Shown here: one piece after another, positions 1-11,040 of the stretch
Numbering within the stretch: position 1 is the stretch's first letter
Layout of the letters: each line of letters starts with the position of its first letter
Assembly (NCBI GenBank): GCA_021234155.1
Contig: JAJEKV010000002.1
Span: 17,238,041 to 17,302,040, forward strand
DNA length: 64,000 nucleotides
Direction: 5' to 3'
From: Isoetes taiwanensis
Lineage: Eukaryota > Streptophyta > Lycopodiopsida > Isoetales > Isoetaceae
The notes under the pieces: model-generated
What the model was told of the DNA's origin: nothing
The model's input: the letters and a program-made list of their open reading frames with translations, nothing else
Databases searched by the model: none
Position numbers and translations under genes: made by a program

Positions 1-451
1 ATCTCGATCTTTTTTCTATTCAGGTGACATTCCTTGGCCCTACATCTCATTGCTTTTCTGAAATAAAGGTAATGGTGAGAAAAGAGTATAGTCACTTTGT
101 TGTTTAGGTCTTTGACAGAGTCTGATGCTCTGTCTTGCTTAAGGCACCTTAATAGTGATGTCATGGAAGAAAACAATACAAACAGCAAAGCGGTTGTAGC
201 AGCAGTTCCCCTCCCCTCCCCTCTCAACTCCTCTCCTTCAAATCCTGTCCTAGAAATCTCATACCTCTAGAACATCTTGAAGTTTCAAAGATGCCTCTAA
301 TTTTGATAATCGGCAAGAAATATAGCAAGTGATAGGATTACTAACATTTTGGGGATCATGTTAGTTGGTTTTGTGTGCTTCTTTTTTTATAACAAACACT
401 TGTATGAAAGTGAATCTAACAAAGATAATTTGTTTGATTGCGAGAGTGCAG
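1..451 (+). other. Intron sequence upstream of the first visible ThrRS exon
   Basis: The first recognisable exon starts at 452 after a CAG acceptor, with a branch-point-like CTAAC at 416-420. No other ThrRS-like coding sequence is visible here. A CT-rich stretch (about 198-240) is the only notable composition. The stretch 24-68 is flanked by good splice sites but does not read as ThrRS (see rejected items). Confidence 0.5.
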
Positions 452-1946
452 GAAGACGCAGGAGGTGGTTTAGTATTCTGGCATCCAAAAGGTGCATTGG
501 TCCGACATCTCATAGAGAATTACTGGAAAGAACTTCATTTACAGCGTGGTTATGAATTGCTCTACACTCCACATGTTGCAAAGCTTGATTTATGGAAAAC
601 GAGTGGTCATATTGACTTCTACAAGGAAAACATGTTTGATCAGATGGACATTGAGGAAGAGTTATATCAGCTGCGGCCAATGAACTGTCCATTCCATATT
701 CAAATCTACAAGGACAAACTACGTTCTTATAGAGAGTTGCCAATAAGATATGCCGAGCTTGGGACTGTATATCGTTATGAAAGGTCTGGTGCCTTGCATG
801 GTTTGTTCCGTGTCAGGGGATTCACGCAGGTCAGAAGTTGCCTTGTATATCCATCCTGCAAAATGCAATTAGGGAAACTAAAACCTATAACAGAACAGGC
901 AGAGAAAGTATTCTAATCATCTTTTCTGTTGTAGGATGATGCACATATATTTTGCCTCCCTGATCAGATCCGGACAGAAATTAGACGCGTTCTAGATATG
1001 ACAGAAGAAATTCTTTCCCAGTTTGGTTTTAAAAGTTACGAAGTTAATCTTTCAACAAGGCCAGAGAAGTCTGTTGGCTGTGATGAAATCTGGGAAAGAG
1101 CTACTACAGCATTGAGAGAGGCACTTGAAGAAAAAGGTTGGGCATATGCAATTGATGAGGGTGGAGGTGCTTTCTATGGTCCGAAGATAGATTTGAAAAT
1201 TGAGGACGCAATAGGAAGGAAGTGGCAATGCTCTACAATTCAGGTGAAATGATTATTTGAGAACATATAATTTGTAAAAAATCTTCAGCAAAAAGTGCAC
1301 ATCAGTAATGCAATTACTTTGCTATCGCAAACTTTAAAACCAGCAGCTCTTATAATTCTATGTTGCAAATTCTTCGTTTCTGTGTTTACCTTTACCTGCA
1401 TTAGCTGCATTGCAGGTAGATTTCAACCTGCCTCAAAGGTTTAATATTTCTTATGTGGACGCTGCCTCAGAGAAGCATCAACCCATTATGATACATCGGG
1501 CCATATTTGGTTCAGTTGAGCGGTTTTTTGGGATTTTGATTGAAAACTATGCTGGTGATTTTCCCTTGTGGATTGCACCTGTCCATGCACGCTTGTTACC
1601 AGTCACAGATAACGAGGTCTGTTTTTTTATACTCCCCTTTGCTCGAATAATGCAACTGAATTGCAAGTGCAATAATTCTTTGCAGGTTCCATATTGCAAG
1701 GAAGTAGTTGCCAAGTTGCGGGAACATGGTATACGTGCTGAGATCTGTTATGGGGAGCGTCTAGGAAAACTGATTCGAACAGCGGAAGTGCAAAAGATAC
1801 CGTTGATGGCAGTTGTTGGGCCAAAAGAAGTTGAAGCTCATACCCTTACTGTTCGGACAAGACATGGTGGGGAACTGGGAACGCTAACAGTTGAACAAGT
1901 AATGGAAAAAATCCTTAAAACAGTAGCCACAAGAGGTCTACTGTAA
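452..1946 (+). CDS. Threonyl-tRNA synthetase, organellar type (C-terminal four exons)
   Basis: This class II synthetase charges tRNA-Thr. The sequence resembles the plant plastid/mitochondrial enzyme (Arabidopsis At2g04842 type) rather than the cytosolic one. Four exons join in frame: 452-829, 935-1243, 1416-1616 and 1686-1946 (stop TAA), giving 382 residues. The joined protein has the catalytic core from [12 protein letters not shown] onward, motif 2 around VRGFTQDDAH and motif 3 around [12 protein letters not shown]. The three zinc ligands of the family are present: Cys in RPMNCPFH, His in GALHGL and His in [10 protein letters not shown]-terminal anticodon-binding domain contains [12 protein letters not shown] and AVVGPKEVE. 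All introns are GT-AG (105, 172 and 69 nt). The editing domain, transit peptide and start lie upstream of the window. No break is seen, so this end looks functional. Confidence 0.93.
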
Positions 1947-2477
1947 CACATTGGTAGCGAATGTTCTGGTCATATTCATTACAACCCAAGGTTCGGGTTT
2001 CACAATGCTTATAAATTGGGGCATTATACCCATGATAGTTTGTTGACTATAAATGAATACATCAAATACAAATAAGAACTGGTTCTCACCATGTGGTCGT
2101 GGTCACCCATCCCAGCATTCTTTAATGTTAGGGGGCATGCAATTTCTTGGGGTAAGGGCTTGGCATTGGCGAGCTCGTCACTTGAATTGAACTGAATTGA
2201 CTTTTATCGTCCACGTAGACCTTGCCATGGAAGCAAAGTAAATGCTCCTACAGCACTACCATTTCCATTCAAGATGCTTTTACTGTTGGAAGACACGTCT
2301 TCAACTGAAAAACCTTCAACTGGAAAACCTGAAGACAAGACCACCACTAGAAGACAAGTTAAATTCCACAAGAGGACAAACCTAGGTACGTTTTGAGCTT
2401 TTCAAATGTTATGCTCCCTCTCTCTACCCTTCTAAAAAAATTTATATTGCCTATGCCATGCGATGCCAATGGAAATG
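1947..2477. other. ThrRS 3' flank, no gene seen
   Basis: This stretch holds the 3' untranslated region and intergenic DNA after the ThrRS stop. No open frame of note and no recognised repeat was found. A short direct repeat of GAAGACA/AAACCTTCAACTGG-type sequence lies at about 2289-2345. Confidence 0.4.
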
Positions 2478-4800
2478 ATTGCCACCCTCCTAAACAATCC
2501 AATCGTTGTTCGCATACACAACATAACCACAACCTCTGCCTGGTATTGCCGAATCTTTAGCCCGTCGTGCCAGGTGTTGTGTAAGATTTGTATAGGAGAG
2601 TTAGGGTTGACCTCCTTAAGGTGTATAGCTCTGCTTGGTGGCCTAGTTCAATGGTGCCGAAGGTATGTGCCGTACTCATTGGGGATGCCTCGAGTGTGTG
2701 TATCCTCATATGCCCTAATCCCTGACGGTGTTGTTGACGAAAATATAATACTATTAAAGGGGTTCGTGCATATGATGATAAGCACCTGTAAGTACATCTA
2801 GACAATGACCATCAATCATAAATTAGAGTGTCATTCTCGTGTTCGATCGGAGGGCCAGATCAGGAGTTTAAGGGTAATCTCAAGGATTTTGGGTCGGGAA
2901 ATTCATAGTAGGGACCTCTAAGTCATTTAGGGTAGAGTTGTTGCTAGCACCCTAGAGAGATAAGGATGCTTGCATTAGGATTTAGGAGTTGGTTGACAAT
3001 GATTACTAAACTACAATTTGTATTGGTGGTTGTCTTAAAGATATTTGCCGTTTGTTATTGTTTGTTCACAAGCTCAGGGACCGTCCATGCTAACAAATTA
3101 GTCAATAATAGAATCCACAAGACCGTGCTGCATCACAATGTCAAACCCAATCTAAACCACAAACTCAAGTCGAGGCATCTTCTAGTCAATCGAGCAAGAC
3201 ATACCACATAACAAATGCTCCTCAATAAGAGATGACATGATTCAATGGTTTTATATGCACCTTGGCTTGTTTCAAAGCATGATCTAGAAAATATTCTGAC
3301 TAGAGAGGGCGTGTGGGTTGAGTTCTTATGGGTGGTCACAAACAAGTCAAAGAAAAACTTATTTTCTCAGATGGTAAAAGAAAATTTGAGTTTAAATGAT
3401 TCTGATAGGTGGTATACATGGCTAGTAAGGCAGCAACATCAGCTACACCTATAGAAATATAATTACTGAAAGAGTGCAAGCTTGAGAGAAGAATTGAACG
3501 AGCTATTGACTGGAGCAATATTGGAATATGAGGAAGCTCAGGAAGGAGCAACCGCCCCCATGTAGTAAAAGGGATCTGACACAGACTATTAGGGCCAAAT
3601 GTCCTGGTCGAGACACAAAACAATGGAATGCAGGTTGAAGAACAGATGCAAAGATGATGTGGTTTTCTTATATTGATTTGTCTCAAATCTGCTCGATCTT
3701 AGGATCTAGCTTTTTAACTGACCAAGTATAGTGCATGAAGTTTGCACATGAACATGTACACAATCTCATGCAAGGTAGTATGGACCCCAATGGACTAGTG
3801 AAGGCCATGCTAAAGAATATGAGGAGGAGTGCATGTAGGTAAGACATGGTGCCATTGTATTGGAAATACATATTTGGAGCAAAAAGCACTAAGGATTGGA
3901 GCAATGGGGGCTTTGTTGCAACTTTAATTTTGGGGCACGAAGAGAATGCTTTTCCTAACTATGCATGCAAAAGAACGAGGGCTAAACTTGTACCACAAAG
4001 AGACTTAATGAATCTTAGCATTGGCACAATGTCTTGCTTCATCTCCATGAGACAATGAAGCTGACGTGAAGGTATACATTGGGATTTGTGACAGAGGTGA
4101 GTCTAAGGTGTTGGAAAAACAGTTATACAGGCAGCAGGACAAGAATATGGATGTCCAAAAAAAGCATATGGTTGAATATGAGAATGAAATATCCCAGGAT
4201 ACATCTTGAATTACTTTTTTGGTGGTGACAATAGGGGTTAAACAGTTTCAAAGGTGGAGTTTCACGAGGGCATCGTGGTCCATGCATGAGGTCACATATG
4301 GATTTGAATACAATTGTCCATATCAGCCATGGTAGGGAGGAAGTGGATGTTGGTCCTACAACTATTATTTAAACTATTGAATATTATTCCATATTTATTA
4401 CTCACACAATTCATGTATATATGACAAAGTCGAAGAAAACCAATAAACTGCATAACTTTCATTATTTCTTGGTATGATAACTTTCATTATTTCTTGGTAT
4501 GAATTATTTGTTTTCTTGGGAAGTAAGTATATTTATGATTTTGCAGTTACCAATTATCAATTGCGGCAAACTAGATAAAGTCCAAAGCCTAACTCATAAT
4601 TTGTAAAGTTATATTTCGTGATAGAATGGAAGCATCTAGATCTGGTTCTGTGGGTACTGGTCTTAGCCTTTAAGACCTTATAGAAGCTCCAGAATGCTCC
4701 CGTGCACCTTGATTCGACAGTTGAGTAGGTCCAACGAGTAGGCATGTTAGATGTAGTCACAAAAGGGAGGAACAATCGTGGAGATGTACATGCACCTTGC
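2478..4800 (+). repeat. Left arm of a long imperfect inverted repeat (degenerate element, copy 1)
   Basis: The reverse complement of this arm matches about 8200-10108 over most of its length, with small indels. Matching blocks include 2500-2720 with 9860-10080, 3720-3960 with 8690-8940, and 4620-4700 with 8285-8370. The arm has several short frames that read alike in both copies (for example TREGVWVEFLWVVTNKSKKNL at about 3300 is seen in the partner as MIREG-GVEFLWEVTNEA). That suggests an element which once coded. The protein family was not recognised. Both copies are full of stops. This fits two insertions of one old transposon in opposite orientation, or a palindromic rearrangement. Confidence 0.6.
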
Positions 4801-6629
4801 ATGGAGTCTGGACCGAGTTATTGTACTAGTGGAGATGACTGGGATGAAGTTGAAAAAAGGTTGGACATTGGACAATTTTAAAGGGATTAGTCCAATAAGA
4901 GAGGTAGATACAAACCCTCTGATTATAGAGTCCCTAAAGAGAAGGCAAATGGCATGAAGAGATTTGTGTAGGTCAACATGTGTTTAACACACGATGGTGA
5001 GATAAGAAAAGTCTTTGCAAAACAAATATATCATGAGCTTGTACATGGTGCAAAGATGAACTATAATAGTTGAAAATGGACATGGTAGTAGGAGTACTAG
5101 CGACGAGAAGATGAGAACAATTGAGGATGCGGGGTTAAAGATCAAGAGATTGAAATCGTCACGATGACATCTTTAGTTCCCGAAACGTTCGACTTTTAGT
5201 GGTCTCACAAGTTACTGCAGCCGGTGTTGTAAATGAGGAGGTCAATTTTCGAGCAGAATTTGAGTGAGAACACGGCATGCAAATTTTCTAGGAGGACGTG
5301 GTGTTGAGCAATCTGAGCAACTCAGTAGAGTGCCGAAAGATATCAAACAGCAGTCAGCAGTCGTAGGCATTAACTTGTGATGTTGAAGCTCTGAGATTAA
5401 CAATGGACATCTTGGAAGTGAGTGCATCCTTGACACATGATCCGTGTGGCTCGCCATTGAAGATAATGTCACTTTCCTTCCAAGAGAGTATTATACGAAA
5501 GATAACGAGATGCCTTGAGGAAAATTGACCAAGAATCTGCCTCATCCTTGATGATTTTGGCTAGAAGCTAGAATTAAAAAAAAAAAATCAGATTTTTGGC
5601 CCGTTATGGACCCGATCACTTAACATTCACATGCATCGTTTAAGTGTTTGATCTATTAGGATGTGTTTTGCTAGTGTTTTTTATTTTCTTGTTCGACTCG
5701 TCTAAAATGCCTCTTGCTATGAGAATGCTCGTCTCATCATAGGTGGCATTTTAGACCTTTCAAGTAAGAACATTGAAAACAAATACATTTCTTTGTGCTA
5801 CGTGTAATGTGCATTAGGACTTATGATCATAATGTTTTTTTTCCTTTGGACTCCATGGTAGAACTATTGGTCATAGTAAAGATCATTATGAGCATAGAAA
5901 TTGATGCATTGAAATGCACATTAAGAAAATGATGTTTTGTAATGCTTAACCAACAGAGAAATGTATTATCCTACTTTTCTGCGGATTAAGTATTGTAGAG
6001 CATCACTCATATAATGTGTTTTTCAATGCCCTCAAGACCTTTGATCATAAGGTTCTTTATTTTGGAGTGTTGTACTGCAACTGTGTATATCACTACTTCC
6101 AAATAGGGATTCTATCTGAATATGGTCTCCTAGGACTGTAGGGGCTTTCCATGATAGAAGGGGGACAGTCTGAACTCCATAGCTAGGGATATGAACATTT
6201 TCCTGATGGAAACATGGGAATATGCTAGTCGAAGGATAGTAGATCTGCCAGGCTATCAGCACTACTCATTGTTCAATGACTGCACGAGCAAGTAAGGACA
6301 TGGCGCAATAGCTTGCTACTATGAGATAACATTGGCACCTTCAGTTTTCTTACACAAGACAGATAAACACGATCGTTACACGTGGATAAGGGTGCAAAAC
6401 CAGTATGGAAAGCCCTCTTTGTGGCCGCATGTTACTTCCTGCATGCAGACTCAAACGTCTATTTCAAGCACTCAGATATATGCATGCTGGATCTACATGT
6501 TGATCTATACGATGATATTCCATTGCACAGACATTTATGACATGTGATGCTACACATAGACATGAAGTAGCTGATAAAGTTTGATGCTCTAGCCAAAGAC
6601 ATGTTATAGCTTCAGAAAGATCTACAATG

Positions 6630-6778
6630 TTCTAGAAACTTCCAGAATGTTTTGGAATGCTAGAATCTTCTAGGATGTAAAATTCCAGAAAGTTCTAAAA
6701 TGTTTTCCAGTATGTGAGGGGGGGCATCCACATAAGGATGGGTATTCCGGTTCATGATTATAATGTTCTAGAAAGTTC
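6630..6778 (+). promoter_or_regulatory. Array of heat-shock elements (HSE)
   Basis: Three runs match the HSF-binding pattern of alternating GAA and TTC units with 2-base gaps. Run 1 starts at 6630 with four perfect units (TTCTAGAAACTTCCAGAA) and continues with the same 5-base spacing through several partly matching units to about 6671. Run 2 is at 6683-6695 (TTCCAGAAAGTTC). Run 3 is at 6766-6778 (TTCTAGAAAGTTC). A TATA-like TATATTAAATA lies about 75 bp further on. It is known that clusters of three or more such units bind heat-shock factors, and that some plant LTR retrotransposons carry them. Whether this array drives anything here is unknown. Confidence 0.55.
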
Positions 6779-6853
6779 AGGAGTCTTCTGGATTATTCTA
6801 GCAGAAATATTGTACCGTAGGAATATGCTAAAACTGAAACTTGCACTGTAGGA

Positions 6854-6864
6854 TATATTAAATA
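6854..6864 (+). promoter_or_regulatory. TATA-box-like sequence downstream of the HSE array
   Basis: TATATTAAATA is read here about 75 bp after the last heat-shock element, a plausible spacing for a plant promoter or an LTR U3 region. No intact reading frame follows, so the target, if any, has been lost or is a transposon transcript. Confidence 0.35.
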
Positions 6865-8199
6865 ACTTGAACCCCTTCCTCCGCCATCCCTCCCCGCCCA
6901 AAAAATAAAAGCCAATCGTGAAGGGCGAGCATTGTTTCTGTTCAATTTACACTTTTCTGGTACTTTCTTGGATTCCTTCCCTTGAATACATCATGTCTTA
7001 CTGCACACTATGACTAGTATGAGAATCTCGTGGAAAAGAAATGTGTACTGTAATTAGAATCTAAAAATGCAAAGAATCTCGTGCAAAACAAATGCCGTTT
7101 GGTTCCAAGAAAAAATAAACTTATGAGCTTTTGACGGAGATGAAAAACAAACAAGAAATTACCACGTTTATCATCTTCCTGAATTTTCAAGAGTAGTACG
7201 TTCTCTCATGGATAACAATACCCGTATCTCGTGGCCATAGACAAGCACATAGTAGTTGTGGCCGAATCTTCTTTCAGTAGGAAAGTGGAGCCCTCTCTGG
7301 TCACCACAGGAGCCGCATCAGTCTTCGCCAAAATCGTACTGCAAACCCTAAGAAACACATTAGAGCCAATGCGCCTGTGCCACAAACTAAAACTCGTAGC
7401 CGCCAATGGCCATGCGCCATGAATGGCGACCCTCCCCTAGATGTCAATTTTCGGAAGAACATTTCGATGTCAGTGCTAAAATCATGTGCGAGACAGGTGG
7501 TGAGACAAATGCCATTTGCTGCCATTAGGGTGGATTCTGAAGCCTTGATGCCTTCTCGATTACCAAAGGTTTTCAGTGTCATGTGTCTTGATGCCTTCTC
7601 GACTACCATGTCGAGGAAGGTAATTAGATTAATATCTAATTTATATTTAATTGAAGTATTATTAATTAATATTCATATTAATATTACTATTTTAATTATA
7701 CCTTAAAATTAGCTTTTTGAGTTGATTTTGCTTGGGAATTTACCACAACCTTTTCCCCCTTGTCCCCCTCCACTCTCCCCTCTTGCCCCTATAATTTTGT
7801 GGACTTTAATATTGTGAGAAAATATCATGAATGTGTTCTTGTTCTATGATGTGAAAATCTAATAGTCATTCAATGCAAAACTTACTCTTTTTTGTATGAG
7901 TCCCACTTTATTAGCATGAGGCCTAACAGTTGGAATGTGACCCACTTTTATCAAATGGTGCTTCTCTCAAGAAGTTGCTACGCAAGACCCTCCTTCAGAT
8001 TGCCTTCTTACAAGCATCAAGCAATAAGATGGTGGATTACATGGCAAGATGATTGATACAGTCCACATGAAGTTGTGCCATGTGATGGAAGCTAGACCCA
8101 CTTTTTTATTAGTGACATATGGGTGGATATAATCTATGTGATCGTTTACCCCAGGTGGGAAGTCTTCTCGAAAGACTATTGGGACCAGGTCATGGCAGA

Positions 8200-10108
8200 A
8201 TGGATATTCCAGAAAACAAAGGGAATAATTCAAAACCTGGGTTTGCACAGCACGCATTGCTAATCTGTTGAACCATCAGATCAAGGGGCAAAGGAGCATT
8301 TTGGACATCTTCTATAAGGTCCTGAAGGCTAAGATTAGTACTCAAAACCAGATTTGGATGCTTCCATTCTCTCACTGAAAATGGTTTTACAACATGATGA
8401 GTTGGGCTTTGGACGACTTTGTCTAGTTTATTGCAATTGGATAATGGGTAGCTGCAATATCATAAATAAATTTACTTTTCAAGAATATAAATAGTCCATC
8501 GGAATGTTCAAGAAGTTATGAAAGCTATGCAGTTTATTGGTTTTCTTTCATACATTAACTGTGTATGTAATAAACATTAAATAATATTCAATAGTTTAAA
8601 TAATAGGTTCAGGACCAACATTCACAACCAAAACTTTTTTTGGCCAATGCGCAAGCTTCACTAAGTCTTTTCTGGCACAGCAAAAGCATTCTCTTCATAT
8701 CCCAAAATTAAAGTTGCAACAAAACCCCCATTGCTCCCATCCTTGTGCTTATTGCTTTAAATACATATTTCCAATAGCAAGTAACAATGGCACCATGTCT
8801 TACCTGCATGCACTCTCGCTTATATTCTTTAGTGTGGCATTTACTACGCCATTGGGGTCCATACTACCTTACATGAGGTTGTGCACGTGTTCATGTGCAA
8901 ATTTCACGCTACGCTTGGTCACTTAAAAAGCTAGACCCTAGAATTGAGCAGTTGTATACTCGCCCAGTGTCCTCACTAGGACATTTAGCCTAATGGTCTG
9001 TAGCAGAGCCCTTCTTACTAGGGGGCACCCTTCCTAAGCTTCCTCATATTTCAATATTGTTCTAGGCAATAGCCCCGTATCTCAATTCTTGTCTCAAGTA
9101 TGCACTCTTTCAGTAATCATATTTCCATAGGTGCAGCTAATGTTGTTGCTTTACTAACCATGTATACCACCTATTACACTCATTTATACTCGGCAATAAG
9201 TTTTTCTTTGCCTCGTTTGTGACCTCCCACAAGAATTCAACCCCCATGCCTTCTCTAATCATGATTTTCTCTAGGTCATTCTTTGAGACATATCAGAGGT
9301 GCGTACAGAACCATTGCATGAGGTCATCTCTTATTGAGGACCACTTCTTACGAGGTATGCTCTTCCTTGACTGATTAGAAGATGCTTCGGCTTGAGTTTG
9401 TAGTTTGGATTGGGTTTGACCTTGTGATTCAGCACAGATTTGTCGATTCATTATTGACTAATTTGTTAACAGGGACAGTCTCTGAGCTTATGAACAAACA
9501 ACAACAAACAACAACACACAACAACAATGAACACAAATTGTGGTTTAGTAATCATCGTTCACAACTCTCAACCAACTCCTAAATCTTAATGCTTTAAAAA
9601 AAATTACTTAATATACCTATAGCAAGCATCCTTAACTCTCTAGGTTGTTAGCAAAAATGCAACTCTAAATGATTTATAGGACTCTATATTCTCAATATCT
9701 CGACTCAAATTCCTTGAACCACTCATATTACCCTTAAACCCCCAATCTGGCCCTGCTATCAAACATGAGGATGATACTCTAATTTACAATTGATGGTCAT
9801 TGTCGAGATGCATTTACGAGTGCTTATCCCCTTAATAGTATTAGACTTCCGTCCACAACACCGTCAGAGACTAAGGATATGAGGATACACGCACACGAGG
9901 CATCCCCAATAAGTATGGCACCATTGGATTAGGTCAACAAGCAAGGGCTATATATACAACTTAAGGAGGTGAACCCTAACTGTCCTATACAAATCTTATA
10001 CAACACCCATCCTAGGAACGATGGGTTGAAGATGCAGCAATACCAGGCAGGGGTCGTGGTTGTGTTGTGCATGCGAACAACCTCTAGATAGTTTAGATGG
10101 GTGGGCAC
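8200..10108 (-). repeat. Right arm of a long imperfect inverted repeat (degenerate element, copy 2)
   Basis: This is the reverse-complement partner of 2478-4800, with outer ends near 2478 and 10108 and inner ends near 4800 and 8200. It keeps a slightly longer uninterrupted frame on the + strand at about 8255-8370 (residues like IKGQRSILDIFYKVLKAK), whose counterpart in copy 1 reads FWSFYKVLKAKTS on the minus strand. That conservation in frame supports an originally coding element. No family was recognised and no terminal repeat or target duplication was found. Confidence 0.6.
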
Positions 10109-10135
10109 AAAAGTTTCTTCCTTTTTTTCTTTTCT

Positions 10136-10245
10136 TTTTGGGTTGCCCCTAGGGGGGCAAACCCTCGTTTATGTGGGTATATGGGCATATCTAAGTATAT
10201 GCCGACATATGCCTAGCATATGCTGGTGACTGCTCAAAATTGGCT
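10136..10245 (+). repeat. Hairpin repeat family, copy A
   Basis: This copy starts with a GC-rich near-palindrome (GGGTTGCCCCTAGGGGG...CAAACCC), followed by TCGTTTATGTGGGTAT and a CATATG-rich tail ending near GCTGGTGACTGCT. Related copies occur at 14725-14805, 15815-15895 and, inverted, at 19625-19730. The core TTGCCCCTAGGGGCAA is a perfect palindrome in the consensus. The family was not recognised. It is likely one end of a mobile element. Confidence 0.55.
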
Positions 10246-10328
10246 GCTGCCTGTAAACTCTCGGTCATCCAGCCGGAGAGGTCTCCACTTGGACAGATGG
10301 CGAGTATTTTGGTGGGTTTTTTGATCGG

Positions 10329-11040
10329 ATGTCTTATCCTCAGTGTAGCCGCCCTCGATTCAGAGCAGGTTTTCTCAACATACCAAGGCCAATAGCGAAA
10401 AAATGCAGGGCAAGGCCTCTGTTGGCGACGCCAGAGAACAGGGAGGATGCAAAAAAACGAGTCGTTGATCTATATCTTAGTCAAGCAGCAGAGCAGGAAG
10501 AAGCATTGAGGGACCTGTCATCTCACATAGCAGGGAAAGATGGTGAATATACATCTCATGCAAAGGGTTCAGAAGGCAAAAGAATATGCATCTCATGCAA
10601 AGAACAAGGGCAGTGAATATGTATCAGAGGCTACAGAGAAGGCTGTTGAATAAGCACAGAAGGCTGGTGAATATGCATCCAATACTAAGGGCAAAGGCAG
10701 TGAATATGCATCAAAGGCATCCAACAAGGCTGGTGAATATGCATCCCATGCCAAGGGCAGTGAATATGCATCAGATGCATCCAACAAGACTGGTGAATAT
10801 GCATCACATGCCAAAGGCAAAGGCGGTGAATATGCATCAGATGCATCCAACAAGGCTATTGAATATGCATCACATGCCAAGGGTAAAGGTAGTGAATATG
10901 CATCAGATGCTCAACAGAAAGGAACTGAAGCAACGGAGCAGGAGAAGGGATTTGTCAGTATTTTTCTTTCCAAAGCTGGAGATACCATAACTGCTACAAA
11001 GGAGAAAATTTTCAAAACAGTCACAGGTAATAAAAATTTT
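10329..11040 (+). pseudogene. LEA_4-type (group 3) late embryogenesis abundant protein, broken
   Basis: LEA_4 proteins are hydrophilic helical repeat proteins that protect cells during desiccation. The frame from 10329 gives a basic N-terminus (possible organelle transit peptide) and the helical stretch REDAKKRVVDLYLSQAAE. It then shifts by one base near 10570. From there the frame encodes tandem 11-residue units pairing into 22-residue units, such as EYASDASNKAG followed by EYASHAKGKGS. A TAA at 10651 replaces the TAT expected in an EYA unit. After 10654 the frame is open through KAGDTITATKEKIFKTVTG and continues into the lectin kinase. One indel and one nonsense change suggest recent loss of function. 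A splice donor (ACAG|GTAATA) near 11026 may have ended an exon. Confidence 0.7.

Larger units (their letters stand above)
4801..8199. other. Spacer between the inverted-repeat arms
   Basis: No recognisable gene lies in this 3.4-kb spacer. It is AT-rich and contains a cluster of heat-shock-element motifs (6630-6778) followed by a TATA-like box (about 6854-6864), listed separately. A short CT-rich stretch (6875-6905) follows. Short open frames at 5242-5545 and 7206-7706 show no recognisable protein character. Confidence 0.45.

Noticed and set aside
24-68. 45-nt stretch with a good acceptor (polypyrimidine, CAG) and donor (AAG|GTAATG), a candidate upstream ThrRS exon
   Set aside because: It is in phase but reads VTFLGPTSHCFSEIK, which does not match the segment preceding the catalytic core in this enzyme family. 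Left as intron.
10586-10990. 134-codon + ORF and a 95-codon - ORF over the LEA repeats
   Set aside because: Both are out-of-frame readings of the 33-nt LEA repeat. The true frame is the one encoding EYASDASNKAG units.
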